Source of the DNA: Liriodendron chinense
Lineage: Eukaryota; Streptophyta; Magnoliopsida; Magnoliales; Magnoliaceae
Direction of reading: 5' to 3'
Length of the DNA: 64,000 nt
Assembly (NCBI GenBank): GCA_003013855.2
Contig: PVNU02003892.1
Coordinates: 1,550,001 to 1,614,000 of the forward strand
In this document: positions 1 to 13,500 of the stretch, one piece after another
Layout of the letters: every line of letters starts with the position of its first letter
Position numbering within the stretch: position 1 is the stretch's first letter
The notes under the pieces: model-generated
Database searches by the model: none
What the model saw: only the letters and a program-made list of their open reading frames with translations
Told to the model about the DNA's origin: nothing
Made by a program: the position numbers and the translations under genes

Positions 1-489
1 AGCAATACATAGTGTATTAGGTGTCATGTTAGACTACCCCACACAATTTCAACTACTACTATTTAAGATGGGAGATGTTTTTGTACCTTTTCTCTACCCA
101 AAGAGGCATATGTACCAACATGTGCCACATGTAAAAATCGAGTCAAAAAATAAGAAGAGCCTCCCATCAAGTGAGCTACACAGGCAGGGTATAGTTTTCT
201 TTAATATAATTCGGAATACTCCACGGTCAATGACAATGTGTTGCGGAAGATATTTGGGATAAACCTGATGTTTGCACCAGGGCATCAACATATCTGGGCC
301 CACCTAGCTAATGGATGGCTTGGATCTCACATATGTGGAACAAATTGGCACTGGCTAGCAAGTGCACGTGGGCCGACCAAAGCTCTTCTCATAATGTGAT
401 CATTGTCTAATCTAAGAAAAGAAATGGAAATTAAATATTTTAGTCTCTTTAGACCACGAATTTGTCAGGCATATCACATACTGCCTTAG
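1..489. other. intergenic, nothing recognised
   Basis: Short open frames on both strands overlap each other and show no domain, signal or codon pattern that I recognise. No gene, RNA or clear element boundary is visible. Confidence 0.5.
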
Positions 490-1556
490 GAGATAATTGT
501 CAGCACCTCCCCACTGGTTTTGACAATTGTAAGCAACTCCACTCTAATTTGGGTTATTGCAAATACCTCCTCTCTACCAAGAGATGTTAGAGAAATTTGC
601 AGCAAATGAGAAAAATACCTGTCTTAGTAGTTAATTTTGGGACCCTGATTTCCTACCAAAGGCTTTCGCAAGAAGTTCCTGCAATGGCTGATGGGAAGCT
701 AGGTGGGGCTCCCTGTGATATTCTTGAGAAATCCATCCTTCCATCTGTTTTGTTTTGCCAGATTATTTTAGGAAATAGGACAAAAAAAATTTAGGCATAC
801 CAAAAAATTAGGCATATCAAGTGGGCTGCATGACAGGTGACAGTGGGTAGGAAAATGCCTATCGTTGCAACCTCCCTGGGATCCACCATGATGTTTATAT
901 GTCATCCATACCTTTCATAAGGTCATTCCTACTCAATGAACTAAAAACACAGAAATATTTGCCTATTCCGAAACTCTTGTGGTCCTACGAATGTGTAGAC
1001 ATATCAATCCTCACCGTTTCCTATCATGCGGCCCACTTGAGTTTTGGATATGCCTCATTTTTTGTCCCATATCCTAAAATGGCCTAAAACAAAGTGTGGA
1101 CGGGGTGGATTTATCAGGCCCCACCTAGCTTCCCATCATAGGAACTCGCGAAAGGCTTTCACTGGATCCCTCCACCGTAAATAGTAGATGCACGAAAATT
1201 CAGGCTTATCCAATCACAAGGTGGGCCAGACCCTACTAAAAACATCCAAATTTATATGATGGCCCACCCAATGGTTAAATCAACCTGATTTTTAAGGTTT
1301 CACACTTTCTAGTGTGACCATGTCAAACAGTTTCCGAAGACACGAGCACTGTGTTGTAGACCGATTTACCTACAACTATTTACCAAGATAAAAGTCAAAC
1401 AATCAACTTCTCAAAGAAAAAAGGTGCTAATCAGCCGTAAGTCGTAATTTGCAATGATACTTAAAACCAAAAGGCAAGTACTATCAATTACCAAAAAAGA
1501 TGGGAGGTATTTACAATTATCAAAAATCAGAGTGGAGATATTTACAGTATCCCATT
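490..1556. repeat. large nested inverted-repeat element
   Basis: The outer arms at about 490-580 and 1490-1556 are imperfect inverted copies. Both contain variants of AATACCTCC and ATTGTAAGCAACTCCACTCT when read inward. An inner pair is clearer: about 655-720 matches the reverse complement of about 1110-1168, sharing AAGGCTTTCGC and GATGGGAAGCTAGGTGGGG. The centre carries the GGGCC/CATGATG type motifs found in many other repeats of this window. No transposase is present, so it looks non-autonomous. The precise ends and target duplication are not resolved. Confidence 0.55.
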
Positions 1557-1679
1557 GCTTTATTGCTTCGCAAGCATAATTACCTTACCAGAAATGTTCA
1601 CCTAAGCCCTTCTTTTTCTTATTTTCTTTGCCTCCTCAACTGATTTGGTAGAGACATTCCTCAATGAGGGACGAATTTC

Positions 1680-1701
1680 TTCTTCTAGCCAACGTGTGGC
1701 T

Positions 1702-1732
<31 letters not shown>

Positions 1733-1755
1733 GTTCTTCTAGCCAACGTGTGGCT
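1680..1755. repeat. (GA)n microsatellite flanked by a 22-bp direct repeat
   Basis: An AG tract at 1702-1728 lies between two identical 22-bp copies, at 1680-1701 and 1734-1755, that contain CTAGCCAACGTGTGGCT. The arrangement suggests a short tandem duplication whose junction expanded into a microsatellite. Confidence 0.8.
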
Positions 1756-2207
1756 TAGTTTAATGTCCTAACGTTCAAATGGTGGGCCGCATCATAATGA
1801 TCACTTTAGGTGACAACCAAGATGGCCCATTTATTAGGGCCCTACAAATGGAGAAACCAAAGGACAGGTCCAACTCAATGTGTGTTGTCCGTAAAATGAG
1901 TAGATTATTCAAATTTTAAAAATTTCAGTGACTCCAATAGTGTATTCCAACACTCCAATTTTCAGTGACTCCATTAGTCTGCTCACTTAAATCCTGAGGC
2001 TATTCCTACGCTCCCTTCATAAATACATCCCAATTTGTTGCTAGCTATTTTGTACTTTCAAATTGTAGCCCTTGGATCTTTGGGCTATTTTTCAATGATG
2101 AGAACCGTTCATACGAATGGCTGATAAGCAAAAACAATACTCAAGATCGGAAAACCCTATAGGTAGCCTGCCTAAGAATGTTTAAAGAAGTTGATCCATA
2201 TTCAATA

Positions 2208-2375
2208 CACCCGGATCCATAGCTCAAGTGGTAGACTGAGTGAAGATAACCTCCTTTCAACACTGAACTCTTGGTATCAACTCCCATGTGGAGGTGGCTA
2301 ACATTGCAGTGTGACTAACAGTAGGGGTGGGTGTACTGACAGTGGGGTGTGTGTACTAACCCAAAAAAAAAAAAA
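2208..2375 (+). mobile_element. SINE-like tRNA-derived element
   Basis: TAGCTCAAGTGGTAGAC at 2220-2236 matches a pol III A box. GGTATCAACTCCC about 40 bp later resembles a B box. The body ends in a GT-rich segment and an A-run (about 2361-2375). This order of tRNA-like head, body and A-tail is typical of plant Au-type SINEs. No clean target-site duplication was found, so the 5' end is approximate. Confidence 0.6.
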
Positions 2376-2843
2376 AGCAATGAAAAAGATTTAAATGATC
2401 AAAGGGTGGAAATATTCTAATTTGAGAGACTTATTTTTCTGGTATTCGGCCCCCACCCAAAATAAGACCCATCATCGTAAATATTTTGGGTCATTGAAAA
2501 TTGATCTCAGATCAAGAACTTCAGTCCCAATGTAAAAATAGCAATACCTCGAGATGTATTATAGCAAACCCCCTGCAAAGAGAGCTTTTCGCAAGGATTT
2601 CTCCTCCACTTTTTCCCACATCTTACAAACTACTACTTCCTCACTTTCTGACATGTGAGTTTGTGTATGCCATACTCACTAGTTTTGTTGATTTGTAGAG
2701 AATGTAATTAATCGACAATGAACACTCAACAGCACTTAAAGCAACACCCTAATTCTTCTAGTCATGCAAGCGATCACACTCGTTGATTAGGTTCAGTCCA
2801 ATCTTCATGGCCATTACTAAAAACTCACACCAACCAAAGGAAC
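2376..2843. other. intergenic, nothing recognised
   Basis: AT-rich DNA with no supported gene. A 65-codon open frame at 2501-2698 has no recognisable domain. Confidence 0.45.
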
Positions 2844-2963
2844 TTATCCATCTGATCATCAATGCCATACAAAATGGATGGTTTGGTTATGTGCAACAAG
2901 AGTTTATCCATCTGATCATCAATGCCATACAAAATGGATGGTTTGGTTATGTGCAACAAGAGT
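2844..2963. repeat. two-copy 60-bp tandem duplication
   Basis: 2844-2903 and 2904-2963 are identical by eye with a period of exactly 60 bp. The period is a multiple of three, so the overlapping small open frame also repeats, but nothing else supports coding. The lack of divergence implies a recent duplication or an assembly duplication. Confidence 0.9.
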
Positions 2964-3123
2964 TCCAATAATCAATATGTATACCCCATTCCAGATCATC
3001 CATGGATTGGAAAACCATCAGCTATAAAATAGTAGCCAATGTTTGGAAGGTTAGGATCCTCTTCTAAATATGACATATATATATATATAGAGAGAGAGAG
3101 GAATGCTCACGTAGGCACTTCTC

Positions 3124-3451
3124 GTGAGAGACACTCATGAGAACTTTTTCATAGCTCATCGCACGTGATGTGAGTTCAAAATTTGAGCCGTCCATGTGAT
3201 ACAGCACCCTAAAAAACCCCTAGGGCCCATCTTTCAATCTAATCTAAAACTTTGGTGGGCCGTAACAGAAAGCAAGAGGCAAATCAAGGGAGCAAACTGT
3301 TTCCTTCTTTCATGGCCCACCAAAGTTCTAGAACAAGTTGAAAGATGGGCTGTAGAGATTTTTTGGGGTGCTGCATCACATGAACGGCTCAAATTTTGAG
3401 CTCACATCACGTGCGATGAGCCATGAAAAAGTGCTCATGAGTGTCTCTCAC
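3124..3451. mobile_element. fold-back MITE, about 328 bp
   Basis: The sequence is almost entirely two inverted arms. GTGAGAGACACTCATGAG at 3124 is the near-perfect inverse of the sequence ending at 3451. Homology runs through the GCACGTGATGTGAG motif and the CCCACCAAAG/CTTTGGTGGG centre, giving arms of roughly 130-145 bp. The 67-codon open frame inside is a by-product of the arms. It is flanked by GA and AT microsatellites, so no target duplication can be read. Confidence 0.8.
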
Positions 3452-3472
3452 CATCATACCACAACAACACCA

Positions 3473-3533
3473 TATATATATATTAATATATATTATATAT
3501 AATATATATAATAAATATATATATATATATAAT
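3473..3533. repeat. AT-rich simple repeat
   Basis: An imperfect (AT)n/(AAT)n tract separating two inverted-repeat elements. Confidence 0.9.
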
Positions 3534-3540
3534 TATGATG

Positions 3541-4010
3541 AGGCACTATGGAACTCCCATAGGTCAGCTGTGGGCCCCAGATGAACATCTACTCCATGCA
3601 TTGAGGTCCCCTTGAGTTATAGGATCCCCAAATCAGATAGAACTCATTGGGCAGAAATGCCTAAAATATATAAAATCACTTAGTGGGGCCCACCTGACTT
3701 TTTGACGTGCCTGAAACATGGTATGATCCCTGGTACAAGTGGAACACACATAATAGATGGTCTGGATTTGTGAACCACATGTCGGTGGGCCCAATCAAAG
3801 ATCATGAATGTTTTAATGGGCGAATAACCCCTCCCAACTGTTGTCTGTGGTGTGGCCCACCTAAGTCATGGATTGACTTGATTTTTAAGACCTTGGCCCA
3901 CCACAGAATGGTGCATATGACCGATGGAGTAGATGTTCGATCCACATCACGGTGGGGCCCACACAGCTCGACCTCATGGGAAGTTCCCATGAGGTCGACC
4001 TCATAGAACC
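3541..4010. mobile_element. TIR element of the GGGCCCAC repeat family with an internal perfect hairpin
   Basis: Left-end motifs (ATGGAACTCCCAT, GTGGGCCCC, GAACATCTACTCCAT) recur inverted at the right end (about 3925-4010). Inside the right arm, 3968-3998 is a perfect palindrome with 15-bp arms and a 1-base loop. No coding capacity is credible. Confidence 0.65.
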
Positions 4011-4014
4011 ATTT

Positions 4015-4154
<140 letters not shown>

Positions 4155-4421
4155 CCACACCACCTGTAACTTTGTTGATTTGGAAAAAAAAAAAAGTTGT
4201 ACAATCATTTAGGTGGGCACCCCAAGAAGAAACAGGCCTTACTATTATTTAGCACAGCCTCTCTTTTTATTTTTAAACAACCAATCAAGTGGACCAACAA
4301 AAAGAGCTGACCCACGTTGATCATAAAAAACAAGCCAAAACAAAAGACTTTTCATGTGTCCAAAAGCAGCCGGCGTAAAAAAAAAAAAAAACATAATAAT
4401 AAAAAAAACACTATTTAAGTG

Positions 4422-4422
<1 letters not shown>

Positions 4423-4452
<30 letters not shown>
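4423..4452. repeat. (CT)n microsatellite
   Basis: About 15 CT units preceded by A-rich runs at 4378-4410. Confidence 0.95.
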
Positions 4453-4454
<2 letters not shown>

Positions 4455-7400
4455 ACATGCGTGCAGCACATTCACGCAAACATACTCGTGACCCTCCCGT
4501 CCCCACCAACTCACGGAGTCAATGTATAAAGTCATGTAGCTTTGGAGTCTGGATTGAGAGTAGAGACTAGGCCACACTTAAGTTACGTACAAAGATTTAC
4601 CGGCATAAGGAAGCAAGTTCACTTAAAAACACAGATGATAAACGCTCATGTATTGCTTTTAAGGAGTGTCGAATTGATTGAATCATTCTATAAAACTATT
4701 TATTAAGAATTACTTATATAAAAGAAATATATTTAGTAAACATGCATTATATATTGCAATTCCCAAATTTTATTGTTCCATTGATTAAAAGTAATCAACT
4801 AGTATTGAAGATTTACAGCAGCCACCATCAGTCATGTGGAGTATTATATAAATGGTATGGATCACCAAAAATTAAGGCCAATTGAAAGTTGTGATCCCTT
4901 TACATCCTGTAAAAATAATTAGGAGGGAGAGTCATTTTCATGAAGGTTGTGATTCAGTGACAGTCCAAATGGGCAGAACATGTGTTCAAAATACCTGCGT
5001 ACGGCACATTGTGAACATGCTATGGACCAAAAATAATGTCAATTTGCTTGTTAATTAGGCACGTCCAACTTATGTGAGAAAAATTGGTTGGCTAAAAAAG
5101 ATCAATTGTCCAAATTCAGCCCAAATCTCTTACACGTTCCACATGCATAGATCTCTAACACATGTTCCCCTCACTCACATCTCACTCACATGATGTGAGG
5201 GGTCACTCATTGAATCAGAGCCCTAATTTTGAGATAGCAGAAATACATCCTTGAAACACCTGGTGCTTGGGCAAGGTGTGTTTTTTAAGTAATGTTAATT
5301 TTCTTATTCAATTATGACTATCTTACTTCAACTTTTTTTTTCATTATTTCTTTCGAGCATTAATTTATGTCATCCTCAAATTAAGAAATTGTACCAGTAT
5401 CTGATATAAAATAGGTATAAAATAAATAGGTAACGTCACCGAATAGCGTCGAGCCTATATCAACCGGTCCACCTACTTGCAGGCGGTAATGTAGTTAGGG
5501 AGTTTCTGTGTAGAGGCCCATCGGACCTTTGGACTTTCCTTCCTACACCAGAGTCTTCTTGTGTAGGAGTTACGTCTGAGGTACACCTGTCCGTAATTAG
5601 GGTAAAATATACAGACAGCAGGAATTTAGGAGCGAGTGCCACTTCTTATGTAGAGATAAAGCCTCGACACACTCCTTGTGCTTAGATGTGTGTTTTTAAG
5701 TAATCATTTCTTATAAGCAATTAATATGGTCCCTAAAAATGTAATTAAAACTTAGATAAGTGATTTTGAGAATTAAAATTGCCCAAAAACAATGATTTAA
5801 CCAAGAACAATCGATAATATTGAAGAGTGCATGTGCAAAAACTGGCTCGCTCGACATGTAGCTGGCATGTATTTCTTTTGGCAGGGCGTTCACTGAATGC
5901 TCATGGTAAGACTCAATACCGGGCAATGCCACCTTATAAGAGTGTTCCACTACCAGCTGAGATACCGAAGCTCGAAGCTCGCCCTAACATGAACTGAGTC
6001 CCTGTGGACCCTAATCAGGTAGAGAAGGCCCTGCCCCTGGCCCTTCAAGGAAAACAAAGAATACAAGGTGAGTCACATATGGTGCATGATCCTAGCCATC
6101 CCTCTGGTAGATTCCATAGTGTAGATGCCCTTTTACAAATTAGCTGGGCCACAAGTTACAAAAAGAAGTGGACGGCCAATAAAGCATGGACCAACTTTTT
6201 CTTAACTGTCTATTTGTTTTCTACACCATGGCTTACTTTTTTAGTAGATGGCTTGACTTTTAGGCCCAAGCATGTACATGACAGGTCTGATCTTTCACAC
6301 TCGGGGGCAACATGGTGCATGTCTCCCTACCCTACTAGGCCGGGTTAGCCCATTCATCGATGGCTTGGGCCTAGCCCGGCAACCGGCCTAGATATGAAGT
6401 CTAGTCAGAGGAGGCAGGCCACATGGCCCATTGCCACCCATGCTTGGAATTGCTTCTTCAATCTTTCCCAACCAATAGAATTAGGGCCTGTTTGGCGTTG
6501 CTTCTAGCAATGGAAAAGTGATTCCCAACGAACATAGCATTTCTCAAACGTAAGGAACTCTACTTGCAACTTACGGCATGATTTGAAAGGGACGTCACCT
6601 TTTCCAATTTCCACGCTCGATGCCACTTGTAGCTGTCAATTGTAGTTATGAACTGTCTTTGTGGAGTATATATGAGTTTTTAGTTCTGGCAAGTGAGGTC
6701 CATGCTTTAGTAATCCAGACCATTGATCTTTTTTATTTTCTACCCCCTATGCACACACCCGGACTTACGCTGCAGTGGGATTACATCACCTATGGGTACT
6801 CAAACCCTAGAACTCATGTTGAAACTTACAGGAGTCTACCACTGCGGCAAGGACAAGGACCCAATCCAAACCATTGATCTGTTGCATCCAATTGTACATG
6901 AATGTGCGCCAAAAATCTCCTTGACAACTTTTTTTATTTTTGGCTTTAGTCGGTTTGAAAGAAAATTACAATAGCATTAAAAATATATACATATAGATCT
7001 CTACCGATATTACTAACTTATGATATTTTCTTATGTGCTAAAATGTATATTTATTAAAATCTCTCTAGATTTTTATAGGCCTTTCATTTATTCTATATAT
7101 TCAAAAGTTATAATTTTTATAATATAGTCTCTTATGATTTAACAAATTCTAAACACTAATCATTCAATGCTTCAACCTGAAACGGCAACTACATGGTTCA
7201 CAATAAGACCAACAAACCCATTCTCCACTGAATGGACCCCACTTAAGAGTTGTGAGCCACATCACTGTATCATATACAAGTCCTTTAGAAGTTAAGTAGA
7301 CAGCAAAACTCCAAACAACGCTCGTAAAAGAACCCATATTAACACACCACACATGTGTGTGCGTGTGCAATCTAAACCATCTATCAGATGGGCCCAACCA

Positions 7401-10400
7401 TGTAAATACTATTACAAACTAAACTAAAAACCTAGATCTAAAGACCCTGAAGGTACCTAAAAAGTCCACCCAGTCCAAACACAGATTCTGAATTTCACAA
7501 AATAACAAGCACATGACCAAAAGAATGTCTTTCTCAAGGAATTTGTTCCGTGGAAAATATAAACTTTAAAACTGGAGGTTGCCAAACGACCACCAATTCA
7601 ATAATTGAATTCTGTTTCAAGTGATTATCAAAAACCAAAGTTTCGTACAAAATAATACTAAATTTAAGCGATCCAATCAACGGTTTTAACATTATATAAA
7701 GGACTAAAGAGACTTTTACTTTGCAAGTTCAATGATCTTCACAAGCCTTTTTTTCTTTGCCAACCCTAGTTAGTTTTTTTTTTCTTTTTTAATTCATTTT
7801 TAAAATATTACTTGTCAAAACACAAAGCATGATGTGTACGAAATGATGGAGGGGGTTTGTACAATAGGACACTTTGTTTGATTGTGCTTGAGGACCATGT
7901 TGACTTAAGTGCACCACTATCCAAATCTAACCTATTTATTTACCCTAATTCAAATTTCATGACTAAGACATGGAATGTGTTGGATTCATTTAAAAATTTA
8001 AAAAAATAAAAATTCATTGAATGAGTTTGACTTCCTTGGACCTTTGTGGATATGTACCTATAGAGCTTTTTGCTAAGCGTAGGCCGCGTGTGCAATAATG
8101 TACACACCACACTTGTGCCAGCATGGTGAGTAGGTGCAAGATCCAATCCATCCATCAGGTTGGTAAGAACTTGCATGTATTTTCCAAAATATAGATCTGG
8201 TTGACTCGACTTGTGGGCCCCAATATTGTGAACAGATGGAAGGATTAGAACATTCTTGGAGTTGTGCATTTATTTTGCGAATTGTGGCCCACCTGACCAG
8301 TGGATCAAACTGATTCTTGGGATATGGAATTAATATAGTGGTACCGTTCTTATGGATGGATTGGATCTCAGATTATCATCCCATGCCGGCACATTAATGG
8401 CGTGTACATGAGCTCTAATGCACAAGTGTGTGAGCCTAGCCAAGCTATCTATCTATATAATAGATGAAAGTAATGACGCCCTTAATAAAGGAAAGAAGAG
8501 ACGGAAACACCACCGAAAGAGGTCTACCAACTAACCTACCTTAAGCTCTCTCTCACATGGTTCTTAATATACAATGGAACTTAGAGTTCTAACCCTTGGA
8601 TTTTGCCCGCTGAATTTCTACCGTCGATCCTTTTTTTCTTTCCAGTCATCCATCTGGGAGGCCACCAGATGACTAGGATCATCAAATTAGTGTGATTTTT
8701 GGGCAAGGCAGCATGAATTGTGGAGCCCACAATAAGGTGAGGTAGTATGGGACGTAATATATGTATGGTAAGTACGCACCGGAAGACCACCCATCTATCA
8801 ACGTCATGATGGCATGGGAGCATTTTCCTCTTGTGCAATTCCCCGTTTCCTTTTCCTGATAGAATTTTGAGAGCTTGCTTGATGTGCCAGCAACATGTGA
8901 GAATCCATGTCCACGCTCATAGCCACTGACACACGTGGCGTACTAGATCATGAGCCCAAATGTAAATAGTGCACAGCCCCCAAAATCAGATTGATTGAAC
9001 CATCATACCTCTGATTAATGGACATTTGTTTGTTGAAGTTGGACAATTGGTTCTTCCGTTAATAATAGAGTCCCATTCGGGAATGATCACATACGTTAGT
9101 ATTGATCTATGTGGGCCCGACCATAATGCGTGAAAGTAATCCAACCCGTCCGCTAGATGCAACCTCTCATTTTAGGCCTAGACCCCAAAATCCAGCCTGA
9201 TCCATAACGCAGGTGGACCAAAAAGAAAGAAACAAATTAAGGGCGGTTAGGAAGGGAACGCCGGCAATAGAAACTTGTATATGGAATGTGGGTCCACCCT
9301 GTTGTGTATTTCAGTATTTGTCATCCAAACACGCCATCAAGTGCGGACCACCAGAATTAAGGTAAACAGCTAAGCTCAACCCATTCCAAAACTCTAGGCC
9401 ACACGTGAACATATGGGAGTTAGGAGTGATTGCACATTGCTCCCTATGGTGTCCCACCTGAGCTTTCAATCAGGATGTACGGTGAAAATAGGAATGGCAC
9501 TCTACGCACGGAGAGTACACACAAACGTCACGTGTTCAAATGTGATCATTCCTTGCAATAGATCCGACGGTTTTGGGAGATGGATATGTAGACACGTGGA
9601 GGCTGTCGCATGGCCATGTTTTCCAAGAGCATCAATTGAAAATAACCAGAACAATAACCAACCACAGCAAGCCTCCCGAACCAACAAAGATGGTGTTCCC
9701 TGACCCTCATTTCTCTGAAACAAGGAATTATAGGATCCTCAACAAGGCAAGTGAGGCCCATGATTCAATCATCCAGGGCATTGGTCTTTTGGCCATCACT
9801 ATGGATGGGCCATGTCCCAAAAGTCTCAGTGCAACAGACCAACGGCATAAAATTAGCCTCAACTACAAAAGGGGATCCTCAACCGGATAGGAGCACGAGG
9901 TTGATGGCTTGGATCTCCCAACGAGGAGATCTTTTGGGGCTTCATCCATCCACAGTGGGGCACACCCAACCATTGGTTTCAAGCTTAGACAAGTGAGACA
10001 TGATCCATCCACCGTCTTAGAAATTTCCTAAATGAGTACATCAGGCACTAAAAGACCATTGATCTGGTTCGTTGAAGGATGGACCCCAACCATACAAACC
10101 CATACCCCACATGTACGGTGCATATCCTCTGTTAGCCATGGCCAGCAGCCAGTAGGGTAAGGACTATTCCAGACCCATTTCCACCTCGCAAGTCAGGTGA
10201 CACTCAAAATCTCCTCCCAAGTGGCGGACAGTACAAAGATTTCACATATTGTGCCTTTTCAGTGGCTGCATCAAGAAGATTTCAATGAGAGATGGTACAC
10301 TGAGAAACAAACCCTGTGATAAAACGAATCGGTAGAAGACCCCTATTTGAATGTTGCCTATGGCTGCGAACCGTGTCGCCCCGTTTTCCAGGCACTTTAT

Positions 10401-10439
10401 ACATGGTATAAATGCACGCTATTCGTGTATCCTTCAAAA
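4453..10439. other. intergenic region downstream of PEX2
   Basis: No gene is supported on either strand. Fragments of dispersed repeats (CCCACC/GTGGGCC motifs, GGGCCTGTTTGG near 6485) are scattered through it. The block at about 5420-5690 and the GC-richer stretch at 9400-10300 are not recognised. The last few hundred bases before 10440 should include the PEX2 3' UTR, but I saw no clear AATAAA signal on the minus strand there. Confidence 0.5.
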
Positions 10440-10566
10440 TCAATTGTTGGGAACTTTAGTGTCAATAGAGCCGTGTCGTTGCATGGCTATAACTGCCTCA
10501 TTGCAACGTATGCACCGGAATGTGGGGGCAGCAGCACACCGAGTCTGGAGGCAGTAGTAACAATAC
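10440..10566 (-). CDS. PEX2: PEX2 exon 8 (residues 308-349, second half of the RING, stop)
   Basis: Acceptor GTGCAG. Encodes RYCYYCLQTRCAAAPTFRC and IRCNEAVIAMQRHG, then a short tail and TGA at 10440-10442. It supplies the last four zinc ligands. Confidence 0.94.
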
Positions 10567-13500
10567 CTGCACCAAGTTAAATAGTTTCAGTCAGTGATTT
10601 ATGACAAAATTTCGTAAATAAACAGTGCCAAAAATGCTAATCTTGCATGATTTATGACAGAAAAATGCTAATCTTGCATGCAAGCCGGCTAAGAAAAAAG
10701 GTTGACGGGCACATTAATTGCTTCACGTGTGGTAGGGACCCACACATCCAAGCAAGGGACCGTTTCTCTACTCGGGTTGACTAGCTATATCAGTCAAAAG
10801 TGATTACAGCTTTCTAAATAATGCCATTTTGAAATAACAGCACAGCTGTTCTTTTACCAAACTGTTTCTACCTCAAATCGCCAACACCCCCCCCCCCCCC
10901 CAACCCCAAATGGACTGGAGCTGTAAAATCAATGGTGTCGTCCCATTATATGGGCAACAGCCTAAAAGTCACACCGAGGGATGCTCCTAGAAGTGGACCT
11001 GGTTTCAATATCATTGTGAAGTCGTGCCCTGGACCAGGTTTCTTCATGGTAGGACTGTCAATCAACCGGGTAGCCCAACAGGCATTTGCTGAGGGGATGC
11101 TAGCAAGGCAAACACCAATTTACTCAATTCTAGAAGAGAGGTGCTTTCAGCAGCTCGCACCTATGCAGATTCATCCTCAGTAGACGGGGCAAACATATGC
11201 AGTTCTCAGGATTGTTGATCTGGTGGGCCACCAAGTGGATAGGACATCCCAAAAGAAAGGGGACTGGAGGGTGGTGTCCATCAGGCCATGCCTGCAAAAG
11301 GAACATTTAGCTCGAAATGGAGCAATTGTCCACATCCATCCAGCTAAACTCACCACAGCATAATCAGAGTTGTCTGATCACAGTTGTTTTGGGCCCACGT
11401 GAAGTGGCCTACTGAGTCAACATTCCTGATCACAACACATGTTTGCCATGTTGTCCCATGAGGAGGGAGGTGCATGTAACGACAACATAAGTAGCATCTT
11501 TTGAAAATACCCATGAAAAGAAAACAATAATAGTTTTCTTCTCAATAAAAGAAGAGTCATCCTTTTTGGTGCAATTAAGATCATAAAAACCACAGGCTGG
11601 ACTAGGCTTTTGATCCTATTTTCTGAATTTCTGATACCCTTATCTAATGTAGCTTATTTAAAACATGCTTTCAATAGTCAATATTTATAAAAAGAACTCC
11701 AACACGGAAGGTATATATACCTATGTTGGCAAGGGAGAGCAACAAATGGAATAGTCGGATTTGCCTGGCAAACAGGGCAAGCACTTTCGTCACCAGAAGA
11801 ACCAGAAGATTTATCTTTCGAGAAAGGAAGAAGAAACTTCTTAATCAATGATGAGTTGAGAAGAGGAAGAAGCAATAGCAACATCTCCTGCACATCAGCG
11901 GCAACAGCATGTTCAAAATAAACTCTCTAATAACCTTGATAATCAAGGCATCGGGTGTTCATCATACAGCACAAAGCCTGAGGTTACGGAAATCACATCA
12001 GGCTGAAGTATCGAGAAGCTGGATCTTAAAAAAAATTATATATTTTATTACAGCAAAAAATGCAAACAATATCCAGCCAAATCAACCACATTCTATACAT
12101 TGCACTAAATTTAGTCTCCATTGATTTCATTTCAAAGCATTTCAATGATGTAATGAGATGGAATTTTAGTGGGACCCATCCAATATCAAAGATTAATCAT
12201 AGTTGTTGTGTGCAACTCCCTTTTGTATCCCTTTAGATTACTGAATAGAACAAGATTTAAAAACAGTAACCATCATTAAAGCTTATGCCTTTCTTTTTCA
12301 AGCCAATCATAAATTCATTTCAAACTTCTCTTTAATATTGAATAGGGTTCAAGTTTAATTGTGAATTGATTTCTATTGGATGAAATGAAAACACAAATTT
12401 GAATAGTAGACCATGGTCCATAGGATTCCATCAGCCATGCTCTATATTTTATAGACAGCCAGTTGCCTCCAAACGGGTTGTTTGCATATCAGCTCCCATA
12501 AAATATGCCAATTAATTCAATACAGACTTAATTTCCTTAATCTGAGGCTTCAATAACAGGATCTTCATGGCCTGTTTGGATAGGTGGAATCCAAAAGGTA
12601 AACATGGAAAAGAAATTGAGTGTTTGGGCAAGTTTAGTTCCTCAAATTTTCAAAATCTTGAAAGGCTTTCACCAAGAGAGGGATCTTTTTTACTCTATTC
12701 TGATTGGCACAACAGAGGGAAGTTTGTCATGGATCTCTAAGACGACCTATCATAACACATCATTCATCAGATGGATGGGCGCCTTTACCATTTCAAATAT
12801 TGAAGGGAGCCCAAAACTAAGAATGCAATTTGTTACACTGGCATGCCTGGAGAAATGTATGGGCTGGTGACAGGGAGTGTTAGTAAGGGCGACGGCTATA
12901 TAACCAGAAGTAGCCCATTACAATTGAGATGGACTCGCTGCAGTTCAATGAACAAAACCTCTCCTTCTACCCACAGAGATGGGAGCCAATCTTTTATCCA
13001 ATTTTTGACATATCATTCCTTCGTGGAACCAGGACATTTGTAACATCATCTGTGTTAAATGGTTGGACATCTTTAACATTCCCCTTGATGTCAGAAATAC
13101 TGAGGATGTAACTTCAGATAAGAATCATTGGTGAAACAGGCCTTGTAAATCTGACCCCAAAGAGCTGGGACAAGGCAATGAGTATCATAATATTTGCTGC
13201 AACAACACACGCATTTCAAGATGTTCAACAGTTCAAGTGTTCGTGTGAAAATGCTGGAAGAATGCTTTTACTGAATGTGTAAATTAACGAAATAAAGTCT
13301 GTATTCAATTAACTGGCTTTTTTACGAGAATCGATAATACTACATCAATATGGGGCAATGCTGGCCAGTTACATGCAACATGAGCAGAGATTGAGTGTTG
13401 CAAAAATGATTTTTTTATTTTTATTTTTATCTTGAGATGATTAGCCATGTGCAATGCAAAAAAGAAGATTGGCTCAGGTAAGGAGGGACATTGATTAGGA

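Noticed and set aside
3196..3399. 67-codon open frame
   Set aside because: It spans the two arms of a fold-back MITE.
6480..7590. GGGCCTGTTTGG-ended MITE
   Set aside because: A left end is present near 6486, but the proposed right end (GGTTGCCAAACG at about 7577) is a weak match without target duplication.
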